A model generated the notes under the pieces. The model saw only the letters and a program-made list of their open reading frames with translations. It did not search any database and had not been told where the DNA came from. A stretch of 64,000 bases of DNA, from contig NZ_FNFU01000012.1 of NCBI RefSeq assembly GCF_900101115.1, forward strand, positions 1 to 64,000. Direction: 5' to 3'. Shown here one piece after another: positions 42,352 to 50,001 of the stretch. The translations under genes were made by a program, and so were the position numbers. The stretch comes from Cryobacterium psychrotolerans (GTDB lineage Bacteria; Actinomycetota; Actinomycetes; Actinomycetales; Microbacteriaceae). How positions within the stretch are numbered: the stretch's first letter is position 1; each line of letters begins with the position of its first letter.

Positions 42352-43479
42352 ATGCCTCGGTTCCCAGCGCCCCGGTCAGCGACCCATGCCTCGCACAGGT
42401 CGCTCAGTCCCCGGCCCCCACAGGGGTCACGCCCGCGGCAGCCCCTCTCCGCCGGCCCGCCGCCCATTTCGGCGCCGGTCCCGGTGCAGTCGGCGCCCGT
42501 GTCCGGAGCGGTCCCGGCGCCCCAGGGCGCCGCGGCCAGGCATCCGATCGCGGACACGGACCTGCTGGTGCACCCGCTCGCCCTCGGCTGCAGCGTCTTC
42601 GGCTGGACAATCGACGGGAGTGCCGCCATGCGCGTCCTCGACCGGCACCGCGACCTGGGCGGCAACTTCCTCGACACGGCCGACAGTTACGCGGCAGGAC
42701 GCAGCGAGGTGATCATCGGCTCGTGGCTGCGCAGCCGCGGGGCTCGAGGCGACACGGTGATCGCGACCAAGATCGGCCGGAACCGGGACCACCCCGGCCT
42801 GAGCGCCGAGAGCATCACCGGCGCCGTGCAGGCTTCCCTGGAACGGCTGGGCACCGACTACATCGACCTGCTCTACTTCCACCTGGACGATCCGGAGGTT
42901 CCCCTCGAGGAGAGCCTCGGCGCCATCGACGTCCTCATCCGCCGCGGCCAGGTGCGCTACCTGGCCGCCTCGAACTTCACCGCCGAACGGCTGATGGAGG
43001 CGAGGGTGCTTTCCGCCAACGGCCTGCCCCGGTTCGTGGCCCTGGAAACGCACTACAACCTTGTGCACCGCGAGCCCTTCGAATCGTCCCTCGCCCTGGT
43101 GACCCATGCGCAGGGGATGACGGTGCTGCCGTACTTCGCGCTGGCTCATGGCTTCCTGGCCGGCCGGTATCGCACCAGGGCCGAGGCCGCCGGAACGGCC
43201 AGGGCCGAACGCGCCGCCGGTTACCTGAACCGCCACGCGCTGCGGACGCTCGCCGTGGTCGACCGGATCGCGGATGAACACGGCGTGGAACCGGCGACGA
43301 TTGCCCTCGCCTGGCTGCTGGCCCGGGACGGAACCTTCGTGCCCGTCGCCGGCGCCAGCCTGCCGGAGCAAGTGGACGCGCTCGTGGCGGCCGCGGGCAT
43401 CCGGCTCGGCCGAGGCGAGATGGTCGAACTCGACCGGGCGTCGGCCGCCCCCGGCCCGGCTACGGGATCTCGGCGATAA
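42352..43479 (+). CDS. Aldo/keto reductase with Pro/Ser-rich N-terminal extension
   Basis: A 375-residue AKR-family oxidoreductase of the YajO/Tas-like type. The barrel starts near residue 68 (DLLVHPLALGCSVFGWTID) and includes NFLDTADSYAAGRSEVIIGSWL (Asp, Tyr), VIATKIGRN (Lys) and IDLLYFHLDDPEVPLEESL (His). The first about 65 residues are a low-complexity Pro/Ser/Ala tail of no recognised fold; an internal start could omit part of it, but AAGGGAGAG precedes the ATG used. Substrate unknown. It overlaps the end of the convergent TetR gene by 20 nt. Confidence 0.87.
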   Translation: MPRFPAPRSATHASHRSLSPRPPQGSRPRQPLSAGPPPISAPVPVQSAPVSGAVPAPQGAAARHPIADTDLLVHPLALGCSVFGWTIDGSAAMRVLDRHRDLGGNFLDTADSYAAGRSEVIIGSWLRSRGARGDTVIATKIGRNRDHPGLSAESITGAVQASLERLGTDYIDLLYFHLDDPEVPLEESLGAIDVLIRRGQVRYLAASNFTAERLMEARVLSANGLPRFVALETHYNLVHREPFESSLALVTHAQGMTVLPYFALAHGFLAGRYRTRAEAAGTARAERAAGYLNRHALRTLAVVDRIADEHGVEPATIALAWLLARDGTFVPVAGASLPEQVDALVAAAGIRLGRGEMVELDRASAAPGPATGSRR

Positions 43480-44047
43480 CGCGCTGGATCGCGCGCTGCA
43501 GCGCGGCATGCGCGGCGATGGGGTCGCCCAGGTTGGCGCCGGCGTAGGCCCCGTCACGGGCGAGGAAGAAGTCGTCGGCGGCGTCGCCGGGGTGGGAGTG
43601 CCCCATGCCGCGGAACAGGCCCTCGATCGTCGTGCCGTACCACTCGCGGTGAGCGGCAACGGCCTCGCGCACCGGATGCCGCGGGTCGGCGAACTGGGCC
43701 GCCGCGTTGATGAACGGGCAGCCGTGAAACCCGGGGCGCATGACCTCGTCGGCGATCTCGTCCACGATGCCGCGCAGCCGCTGCTCGGGGCTGTCGTAGC
43801 GCAGGGCGACGTCCGCCACGAAGTCGCGGGCCCGCGTGTCCCGCCCCTGGAGGTAGGCCACGATCAGGCTGTCCTTCGAACGGAAGTACTTGTAGAACGT
43901 GGCCTTGGTGACCTTCGCCTCACTGATGATGCGATCGACACCGACCGTGTGCACACCCTCGCTGTAGAACAGGCCGTCTGCGGTGGCGAGGATACGCACC
44001 TTCGCGTGCGTGGTCGGCCTCGCCGGTGTTGGTGCCGCCTCGGCCAT
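43460..44047 (-). CDS. TetR/AcrR-family transcriptional regulator
   Basis: A 195-residue repressor. The DNA-binding domain (KVRILATADGLFYSEGVHTVGVDRIISEAKVTKATFYKYFRSKDSLIVAYL) occupies about 16-66; the C-terminal domain carries the GFHGCPFINAAAQFADP stretch typical of this subgroup. A perfect 16-bp palindrome, GACAGACCAGTCTGTC, lies 92 nt upstream at 44139-44154, a classical TetR operator, so it likely represses itself and possibly the divergent M16 peptidase gene. The aldo/keto reductase gene converging on it may be a further target (inference). Confidence 0.9.
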   Translation of the reverse strand: MAEAAPTPARPTTHAKVRILATADGLFYSEGVHTVGVDRIISEAKVTKATFYKYFRSKDSLIVAYLQGRDTRARDFVADVALRYDSPEQRLRGIVDEIADEVMRPGFHGCPFINAAAQFADPRHPVREAVAAHREWYGTTIEGLFRGMGHSHPGDAADDFFLARDGAYAGANLGDPIAAHAALQRAIQRVIAEIP

Positions 44048-44138
44048 GCGTGCTGCTCCTCCGCGTCGCGCGTGTCGCGCCGCGATTCAGGGCACGCCCG
44101 GCGTGCGCCGGTGGCTAAACGCTAGCACAAAACGGCTA

Positions 44139-44154
44139 GACAGACCAGTCTGTC
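44139..44154. promoter_or_regulatory. TetR operator palindrome
   Basis: Perfect 16-bp palindrome GACAGACCAGTCTGTC between the tetR start (44047) and the M16 peptidase start (44208). It lies 38 nt upstream of the TAAGGT that may be the peptidase -10 box. Confidence 0.7.
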
Positions 44155-44207
44155 GTGGCCGACCGGTGGGACGCCCGGCCGGGCGGTGTCGTAAGGTTGT
44201 CAGTGAC

Positions 44208-45560
44208 ATGAACGGTGCTGTTGAGTTCCCCCTGGACCTGGCCGAACTCTCTTTCCGGGCCGCCGGTGAGTCGCTGGTGCGCCGAAGCGTGCTACCCAGC
44301 GGCGTGCGCATCCTGAGCGAACACGTTCCGGGCAGCCGCAGCCTGACGATCGGCTACTGGGTCGCGGTCGGTTCACGCGACGAGCAGCCAGGTCACTTCG
44401 GTTCGACGCACTTCCTGGAGCACCTGCTTTTCAAGGGCACGCAGAAACGCACCGCACTCGACATCGCGGTCGCCTTCGACTCGGTCGGCGGCGAACACAA
44501 CGCCATGACGGCCAAAGAATACACCTGCTACTACGCCAAGGTACAGGACCGCGACCTGTCGATGGCCGTCGAGGTGCTCACCGACATGATCACCTCCTCC
44601 CTGCTCGACCCGGTGGAGTTCGAGAACGAGCGCGGCGTCATCCTCGAAGAGCTGGCGATGGCCGACGACGACCCGGCGGATGTCGCGAACGAGCGATTCT
44701 TCGAGGCCGTCATGGGCGCCCACCCGCTCGGTCGCCCGATCGGCGGCACCCGCGAAACGATCCAGGCCGCCACCCGCGCCGCCGTCTGGGAGCACTACCG
44801 CGCCAACTACCGCCCGCAGGACCTCGTCGTCACGGTCGCCGGCGCGGTCGACCACGACGTGCTCGTGGCCGCCGTCACCCGTGCCCTGCTCCTCGCCGGC
44901 TGGGACCTGGGCGAATATGCGGCCCCGGTCGCCCGCCGCACCGGCCGGGCCGCGCTGATCAGCCAGGGCGACCCGGTCACGATCGTGCGGCGCCCGTTGG
45001 AGCAGGCGAACCTCCTCGTGGGTGTCCCGGGCCTGCTCGCGGCCGACGACCGCCGCGTCACGATGAGCGTGCTCAACTCGATCTTCGGCGGCGGCATGTC
45101 ATCCCGCCTGTTCCAGGAGGTGCGCGAGAAGCGCGGCCTGGCCTACTCCGTCTACTCGTTCGCGCCCGGATACTCGGATGCCGGGCTGTTCGGCATGTAC
45201 GCCGGCTGCACCCCGGCGAAGGCGGGGCAGGTGGTCGAGCTGATGCTCGGCGAGCTGAACCGGCTCGCCGAAGGCGGCGTCACCGCCGACGAGATGAAGC
45301 GGGCCTCCGGGCAGCTGTCCGGGGCATCCGCCCTCGCCCTCGAGGACTCGGACACCCGCATGTCCCGGCTCGGTCGCTCGGAAATCACCCTGGGGGAGTT
45401 TGTGGATCTCGACGAGGCGCTCCGACGCCTGGCGCTCGTGACGGCCGAGGACGTGCAGGAGCTCGCCGCCGAGCTGGTCGCCGGTCCCATCTCGGTCGCC
45501 GCCGTCGGCGCCCTCGATGACGACGCGTTCACAGCGGCCCTCACCGCCGCCAGGCACTAG
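44208..45560 (+). CDS. M16-family zinc metallopeptidase (PepR/mitochondrial-processing-like)
   Basis: A 450-residue inverzincin. The inverted zinc motif HFLEH is at 68-72, with the distal Glu ligand near 148 in ILEELAMADDDP. The C-terminal half-domain contains NSIFGGGMSSRLFQEVREKRGLAYSVYSF, completing the M16B unit. In Actinobacteria this gene lies just after pnp and before dapB; here 20 kb of other genes separate it from pnp. The ATG at 44208 follows TAAGGT by 10 nt; the upstream in-frame extension was rejected because it overlaps the tetR gene. Substrates are probably peptides in the cytoplasm. Confidence 0.93.
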   Translation: MNGAVEFPLDLAELSFRAAGESLVRRSVLPSGVRILSEHVPGSRSLTIGYWVAVGSRDEQPGHFGSTHFLEHLLFKGTQKRTALDIAVAFDSVGGEHNAMTAKEYTCYYAKVQDRDLSMAVEVLTDMITSSLLDPVEFENERGVILEELAMADDDPADVANERFFEAVMGAHPLGRPIGGTRETIQAATRAAVWEHYRANYRPQDLVVTVAGAVDHDVLVAAVTRALLLAGWDLGEYAAPVARRTGRAALISQGDPVTIVRRPLEQANLLVGVPGLLAADDRRVTMSVLNSIFGGGMSSRLFQEVREKRGLAYSVYSFAPGYSDAGLFGMYAGCTPAKAGQVVELMLGELNRLAEGGVTADEMKRASGQLSGASALALEDSDTRMSRLGRSEITLGEFVDLDEALRRLALVTAEDVQELAAELVAGPISVAAVGALDDDAFTAALTAARH

Positions 45561-45625
45561 CCGTAGCGCGCTCCGCCCGCAGCCGCGCTTCGCGCTTTCC
45601 GCAGCAAGACAACGAAAGAGACACC

Positions 45626-46228
45626 GTGCCCCACTACCTCTACCTGGTTCGCCACGGCGAACAGCAGGACGCCGAGCACGGCCTCCCGGACGGCCCGCTG
45701 TCGCCGCGCGGCAAGCGCCAGGCCCACCTGATCGCCGAACGACTCGGGGGAGTCCCGTTCACCGGCGCCTGGCACTCGCCGCTGCAGCGCGCGGCGGAGA
45801 CGGCGGACATCATCGCCGAAAGGCTTCCCGCCCTCACCTCCGAGCCGTCCGCGCTGCTGATGGACTGCATCCCCACCGGAAAGACGCCGGAGATGCCCTC
45901 GGCCTTCGACCCGTTCTTCGGCGCGGTCTCCGAGGCCCAGATCGAGGCCGGCCGGGCCCAGATGGAAGACGCAGCGGCCGAATTCCTCCGCTCCAGGCGC
46001 GGTGAACGCCACGACCTCCTGATCACCCACAACTTCGTCATTGCCTGGTTCGTCCGCGAGGTGCTCGGTGCTCCCGACTGGCGCTGGATCAGCATCAACC
46101 AGGCCAACTGCGGGCTCACCGTGCTGCAGCAGAAGCCCGGGCGGCCCTGGACGCTGGTGACCCACAACGACCTCGGGCACCTGCCGGTCGAGCTCCGAAC
46201 CGGGCTGCCGGACCAGCTTCTCTTTTAG
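45626..46228 (+). CDS. Histidine phosphatase superfamily protein
   Basis: A 200-residue phosphoglycerate-mutase-like phosphatase. The phosphohistidine motif is LVRHGE at residues 7-12; SPLQRAAETADII (second Arg) is near 51, and LLITHNFVIAWFV provides the second catalytic His. This is a small phosphatase of unknown substrate, not a glycolytic mutase (the length and the insert differ). Start GTG at 45626. It ends overlapping the convergent GNAT gene by 4 nt. Confidence 0.87.
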   Translation: MPHYLYLVRHGEQQDAEHGLPDGPLSPRGKRQAHLIAERLGGVPFTGAWHSPLQRAAETADIIAERLPALTSEPSALLMDCIPTGKTPEMPSAFDPFFGAVSEAQIEAGRAQMEDAAAEFLRSRRGERHDLLITHNFVIAWFVREVLGAPDWRWISINQANCGLTVLQQKPGRPWTLVTHNDLGHLPVELRTGLPDQLLF

Positions 46229-46728
46229 GCCTCGGCCCGCTCCTGGCTGACCAGCGCCTTGCGGTACCAGTTCGTGGCGTTGGGGTTGTCGTTGTACGGC
46301 GCGATGTCCTCGTAACCCGCTTTCCGGTACAGGGCCCCGGCCGCCTCGAGGCTGGCGTTCGTGTCGAGCACGACCTCGCCGGCGCCGAACGCGCTCGCCC
46401 GGCTCTCCAGCTCGCCCAGCAGCACGCGCCCCCAGCCGAGGCCGCGCACGTGCGGCTGCAGCCACAGGTGCTTGATCTCGTACCGCACGGCGCCGGCCGG
46501 GGAGTCGGCGATGCGCCGCACCCCGCCGCAGCCGACGTAGCGGCCGGAATGTCCCTCCTCCACCAGCAAGAACACGCCCCGCGGCGGCAGGAACTCCTCC
46601 GCGACGGGCAGGGTGGTGCGGTAGCTGCCCTGAGCCGACGGGAACGACGACGCGCGGTCGCTGAAGTATTGGGTGAGCAGGGTGAGCGCCGGCGCATCCG
46701 TCACCGACACTTCTCTGAATTCAGGCAT
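46225..46728 (-). CDS. GNAT-family N-acetyltransferase
   Basis: A 167-residue acetyl-CoA-dependent acyltransferase. The acetyl-CoA-binding motif A is HLWLQPHVRGLGWGRVLLGELESRA near residues 89-113 (the R/Q-x-x-G-x-G/A pattern), followed by VVLDTNASLEAAGALYRKAGYEDI, a typical C-terminal motif. The acceptor substrate is unknown. The ATG at 46728 is exactly 6 nt from TAGCCT on the minus strand, so it is likely leaderless, and divergent from dapB (51 nt between the starts). Confidence 0.88.
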   Translation of the reverse strand: MPEFREVSVTDAPALTLLTQYFSDRASSFPSAQGSYRTTLPVAEEFLPPRGVFLLVEEGHSGRYVGCGGVRRIADSPAGAVRYEIKHLWLQPHVRGLGWGRVLLGELESRASAFGAGEVVLDTNASLEAAGALYRKAGYEDIAPYNDNPNATNWYRKALVSQERAEA

Positions 46729-46734
46729 GCCCCT

Positions 46735-46740
46735 AGGCTA
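46735..46740 (-). promoter_or_regulatory. Candidate -10 element for the GNAT gene
   Basis: TAGCCT on the minus strand, 6 nt before the ATG at 46728; leaderless arrangement. Confidence 0.5.
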
Positions 46741-46766
46741 CGTCGGGCCCGCAAGGTCGCGCTTGG

Positions 46767-46772
46767 TAGATT
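46767..46772 (+). promoter_or_regulatory. Candidate -10 element for dapB
   Basis: TAGATT lies 6 nt before the dapB ATG at 46779, with no Shine-Dalgarno sequence; leaderless arrangement. Confidence 0.55.
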
Positions 46773-46778
46773 GGGAAC

Positions 46779-47576
46779 ATGACAACACGGGTGGCCGTTA
46801 TCGGCGCAACGGGCAAGATGGGCCGCCTGGTTTCCTCGCTCATTGAAGACACCGACGGCTACGAACTCGTCGCCCGGCTGGACTCGAAGAGTGCGCTCTC
46901 CGAGATGCTCGGGGCGGATGTCGCCGTCGACCTGACAGCGCCGGGCGTCAGCCAGCGCGTGGTCGAGTTCGCCGTCGACCACGGCATCCGGGTGCTCGTC
47001 GGCACGTCCGGCTGGTCGCAGGAGCGGATCGACTCGCTCGCCTTCCGCCTCGCCGGCCTGGACGATGCGGGCGTCGTCATCATCCCCAACTTCTCCATCG
47101 GCTCCGTGCTCGGGTCGGCATTCGCCGCCCAGGCCGCCCGCTTCTTCGACTCGATCGAGATCGTCGAGGCGCACCAGGCCGGCAAGGTCGACTCGCCGTC
47201 GGGCACGGCGGTGCGCACGGCCGAGCTGATCGGGCGGGCGCGGGCCGGCCTCGGCCCGGTCTCGGCCCCGCACACCGACCAGCGCGCCCGCGGCCAGCAG
47301 GTCTCCAGTGTGCCCGTGCACAGCCTGCGGCTGGACGGCCTCCTCGCCCGCCAGGACGTGTTCCTCGGCGGACCGGGCGAGACGCTGACCATCAGCCACA
47401 ACACGCTCTCGGCCGAGGCCTACGAGCGCGGCATCCTGCTGGCCCTCGCGGCCACCCGCACGGCCCGCGGGGTGACCGTCGGCCTGGACCGGATCGTCGA
47501 CCTCGGCCTGGGCGAGGCCGGCGCCGGCTCGCCGCGCGCCGCCGGCTCCGCCGCCACGTCCGGGGCAGCGGAATGA
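46779..47576 (+). CDS. dapB: 4-hydroxy-tetrahydrodipicolinate reductase
   Basis: A 265-residue NAD(P)H-dependent enzyme of lysine and diaminopimelate synthesis, using the product of DapA. The nucleotide-binding GATGKMG is at 9-15, NFSIGSVLGSAFAAQAARFF near 104, and the active-site segment EAHQAGKVDSPSGTA (His132, Lys136) near 130. Fold and length are canonical. dapA lies 4.6 kb downstream. The ATGA overlap with the next gene implies co-transcription with the small membrane protein. Confidence 0.96.
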   Translation: MTTRVAVIGATGKMGRLVSSLIEDTDGYELVARLDSKSALSEMLGADVAVDLTAPGVSQRVVEFAVDHGIRVLVGTSGWSQERIDSLAFRLAGLDDAGVVIIPNFSIGSVLGSAFAAQAARFFDSIEIVEAHQAGKVDSPSGTAVRTAELIGRARAGLGPVSAPHTDQRARGQQVSSVPVHSLRLDGLLARQDVFLGGPGETLTISHNTLSAEAYERGILLALAATRTARGVTVGLDRIVDLGLGEAGAGSPRAAGSAATSGAAE

Positions 47577-48013
47577 GGGGTCGCCTGGCCGCCGCGCTGA
47601 TGGCCCTGCTGCTCCTGGTCTACCTGGTCCTCGTGGGCTGGCAGGCCGTGAAGTTTATGCTGACCGGCGAGCCGATCGGTATCGTGATCGGCGGGGCGCT
47701 GATCATCCTGCCCATCGTCGGGGTCTGGGCGCTCGCCCGCGAGCTGCAGTTCGGGCTGGGCTCGGAGCGGCTGCTGCGGCGCCTGGACGCCGAGGGCGAA
47801 CTGCCCGTCGACGAGCTTCCGTCCCGGCCCAGTGGGCGGCCCTACCGGGACGCGGCCGACGCCGATTTCCCCCGCTTCCGCGAAGCGGCGGAGGCCGACC
47901 CGGAAAACTGGCGCGCCTGGTTCCGGCTCGGGCTCGCCTACGACGCCTCGGGGGACCGGCGCCGCGCGCGTGGCGCCATCCGCACCGCCATCGCTCTCGA
48001 ACGCCGCGCGTAA
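47573..48013 (+). CDS. Small membrane protein with TPR-like C-terminus
   Basis: A 146-residue protein with two N-terminal transmembrane helices (LMALLLLVYLVLVGWQAVKFML and IGIVIGGALIILPIVGVWALA) followed by an acidic linker and a soluble C-terminus whose final helices (ADPENWRAWFRLGLAYDASGDRRRARGAIRTAIAL, about 109-143) match one tetratricopeptide repeat. Such genes commonly follow dapB in Actinobacteria. No enzymatic motif; a role in protein interaction at the membrane is only a guess. Start overlaps the dapB stop. Confidence 0.8.
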   Translation: MRGRLAAALMALLLLVYLVLVGWQAVKFMLTGEPIGIVIGGALIILPIVGVWALARELQFGLGSERLLRRLDAEGELPVDELPSRPSGRPYRDAADADFPRFREAAEADPENWRAWFRLGLAYDASGDRRRARGAIRTAIALERRA

Positions 48014-48029
48014 CCCGCCTTCCCCGCCT

Positions 48030-48092
48030 CCGCGAAACCGCAGTTGTGCGCGCTAAAACGCGTTCATAACGCGCACGACTGCGGTTTCGCGG
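48030..48092. repeat. Dispersed palindrome, family A, copy 4
   Basis: Arms 48030-48052 (CCGCGAAACCGCAGTTGTGC onward) and 48070-48092 pair over 23 bp with one mismatch; loop CTAAAACGCGTTCATAA, which is the reverse complement orientation of the loops in copies 1 and 3. Located between two convergent genes (stops at 48013 and 48110). Confidence 0.95.
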
Positions 48093-48109
48093 GGGGAAGA
48101 CGGGGGAAG

Positions 48110-48997
48110 TCAGGCGCGGAGCATGTGGTCGACGGCCTCGGCGGCGGTGCGGTGGGTGAAGACGAAGCCGTCGGCCTGCAGTTTCGCGGAGCTCACCTGC
48201 TGGTCGGCCAGGAGCAGCTGCCGGGCGGCATCCTGCAGCGCGAGGGTGAGCACGAACTCCGGAACGGGGATGAAAAAGGGGCGGTGCAGGGCCCTCGCCA
48301 CCGCCCTGATCACGTCGTTCGCCGTCGCCGGGGTGGGCCCGACCAGGTTGACCGGGCCGCTCAGAGTCGAGGTGAGCAGGTGCACGATGGCCGCGGCCTC
48401 GTCATGCAGGCTGATCCACGACCAGTGCTGGGTGCCGCGGCCGAGCGGTCCGCCCAGCCCGAGCCGGACGATCGGCAGCAGCGGCTTGAGGGCGCCGCCG
48501 CGCTCGAGCACGAGCCCGGTGCGGAAGGTCACGACCCGGGTCTGCTCGGGCGCGCGCAGGGCTTCGCGTTCCCAGGCGGAGACGACGCCGGCGAGGAAAT
48601 CCTGTGCCGGCGGGGATTCCTCGGTGAGCGTTTCGCCCGGCCGGTTGCCGTAGATGCCGATCGCCGAGGCGTTCAGCAGCACCGCGGGCGGCGTTGCGCT
48701 CTGCCGCATCGCATCGGTGAGGGCACGCGTCGCCCGCACGCGGGAACGCAGGATCTCCCGTCGGTACGCCGGGGTCCACGGAAGGCGGGCCAGGGAGGCG
48801 CCGGACAGGTTGACGACCGCGTCGACGCCGTCGAGCACGCCGGCCGCGAGGCCCGCCCCCGCCGGGTCCCAGCGGATTTCGCCGCTCGTGCGCGGTTCGC
48901 TCCGCACCAGGCGGAGCACTGTGTGGCCGGCCTCCTCGAGTTGGCGGGAGAGCTCGGTGCCGATCAGGCCGGATGCCCCGGCGATCAGGACTCGCAT
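48110..48997 (-). CDS. TIGR01777-family epimerase (SDR fold)
   Basis: A 295-residue extended short-chain dehydrogenase/reductase-like protein. The Rossmann motif GASGLIGTEL is at residues 7-16; VNLSGASLARLPWTPAYRREILRSRVRATRAL and SAIGIYGNRPGETLTEESPP follow, with the tyrosine of the YxxxK-like site altered as in this family, and the C-terminal DUF1731-like region ends near GFVFTHRTAAEAVDHML. The role is unknown; members are sometimes tied to cell-division-inhibitor SulA-like annotations without support. Lies 17 nt downstream of the osmC gene, probably in one operon. Confidence 0.87.
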   Translation of the reverse strand: MRVLIAGASGLIGTELSRQLEEAGHTVLRLVRSEPRTSGEIRWDPAGAGLAAGVLDGVDAVVNLSGASLARLPWTPAYRREILRSRVRATRALTDAMRQSATPPAVLLNASAIGIYGNRPGETLTEESPPAQDFLAGVVSAWEREALRAPEQTRVVTFRTGLVLERGGALKPLLPIVRLGLGGPLGRGTQHWSWISLHDEAAAIVHLLTSTLSGPVNLVGPTPATANDVIRAVARALHRPFFIPVPEFVLTLALQDAARQLLLADQQVSSAKLQADGFVFTHRTAAEAVDHMLRA

Positions 48998-49014
48998 GGC
49001 GCCGCAGCCCCGGC

Positions 49015-49440
49015 TCAGGCCAGTTCCGCCTCGATCGTGATCGGGATGCCGGTCAGTGCCTTGGAAATCGGGCAGTTCTGCTTGGCGTCCTCGGCGAAGG
49101 CCTCGAAGGCTTCCTCGGTCATGCCCGGGATCCGGGCGCTCACGAGCAGGTGGCTGCCGACGACACCGGTTCCAGGCTGGAAGGTGACCGCCGCGGTGGT
49201 CTGGATGCTCTCCGGCGTGTGGCCGGCGGCAGCGAGCGCGTTCGCCAGCGCCATCGAGAAGCAGGCGGAGTGGGCCGCGCCGAGCAGTTCCTCCGGGTTG
49301 GTCGTGTTGGGCGTGCCCTCTGCGCGCGCCGCCCAGGTGACGGGAAATTCCGCGGCGTGCGACGAGTCGAGAGTGGTGGTGCCGCGACCCGACATCAGGT
49401 CGCCGGTCCACACTGTTGTTGCTTCGCTGGTCAGAGCCAT
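49015..49440 (-). CDS. OsmC-type (Ohr/OsmC) peroxiredoxin
   Basis: A 141-residue hydroperoxide-detoxifying protein. The two redox cysteines are in HSACFSMAL (near residue 60) and KQNCPISKALTG (near 123), with the N-terminal RGTTTLDSS strand region; the pattern fits the OsmC rather than the Ohr branch. It reduces organic hydroperoxides with a dithiol partner. TACCTCCAGG-like complement (AGGAGGTATCACC) precedes the ATG, an extended ribosome-binding site. First gene of a likely two-gene unit with the epimerase. Confidence 0.93.
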   Translation of the reverse strand: MALTSEATTVWTGDLMSGRGTTTLDSSHAAEFPVTWAARAEGTPNTTNPEELLGAAHSACFSMALANALAAAGHTPESIQTTAAVTFQPGTGVVGSHLLVSARIPGMTEEAFEAFAEDAKQNCPISKALTGIPITIEAELA

Positions 49441-49518
49441 GGTGATACCTCCTGGAAGTGGAACCCCAGCCTAACCGCCGCGCGACCTCGGAACCTGATT
49501 GCCGCCCAGCGGGCCGCT

Positions 49519-50001
49519 CTATGCTGCGCCGCCGACCCTCCCGGAGCGGCCCAGCACGCCGGCGCGCACGAGCAGCAGGTAGAGCTGGCAGCCGAGGCAG
49601 TAGTCGAACGCGGCGTTGAGGAAGGCCGCGACGAAGGCGGCAGCCGCGGCGGCCGCGAGGCCGCCGGAAAGGCCGACCAGGCCCAGGATGACGCCGATCA
49701 GGCTGACGACCAGGCCCACGCCCTGCGCGAAGGTCGGCGGAGCCGGGTCTTCCAGCTCGGCCGGCGCGGCCAGCCTCGGCCGCACGTACCGTTTGAACAG
49801 CAGCCCGAACGGATGCCGCCCGGCACCGGCGAAGGCGCCCCAGGCGAACAGCGCCGCCAGCACGGTGAGCAGCAGAAGCGCGGCGACGGATGCCCCGGTC
49901 AGGGACAGGAAGACCACGGCCAGGAGCAGCGCGGCGGTGATCCCGGCGACGAACCGTGGGCCGCGCGGGTCGATCCGGGGCCTAGCGGGCGAGGCTGACA
50001 T
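49519..50001 (-). CDS. DUF4395 membrane protein
   Basis: A 160-residue protein with about four hydrophobic helices, matching DUF4395: DPRGPRFVAGITAALLLAVVFL at the N-terminus, HPFGLLFKRYVRPRL in the middle loop, and FLNAAFDYCLGCQLYLLLVR near the end. The CLGC pair (two Cys three apart) in the last helix is typical and suggests a redox role. It overlaps the end of a thioredoxin-like gene by 20 nt. DUF4395 proteins often accompany thioredoxin- or rhodanese-like proteins, so a transmembrane redox relay is plausible (inference). Confidence 0.85.
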   Translation of the reverse strand: MSASPARPRIDPRGPRFVAGITAALLLAVVFLSLTGASVAALLLLTVLAALFAWGAFAGAGRHPFGLLFKRYVRPRLAAPAELEDPAPPTFAQGVGLVVSLIGVILGLVGLSGGLAAAAAAAFVAAFLNAAFDYCLGCQLYLLLVRAGVLGRSGRVGGAA

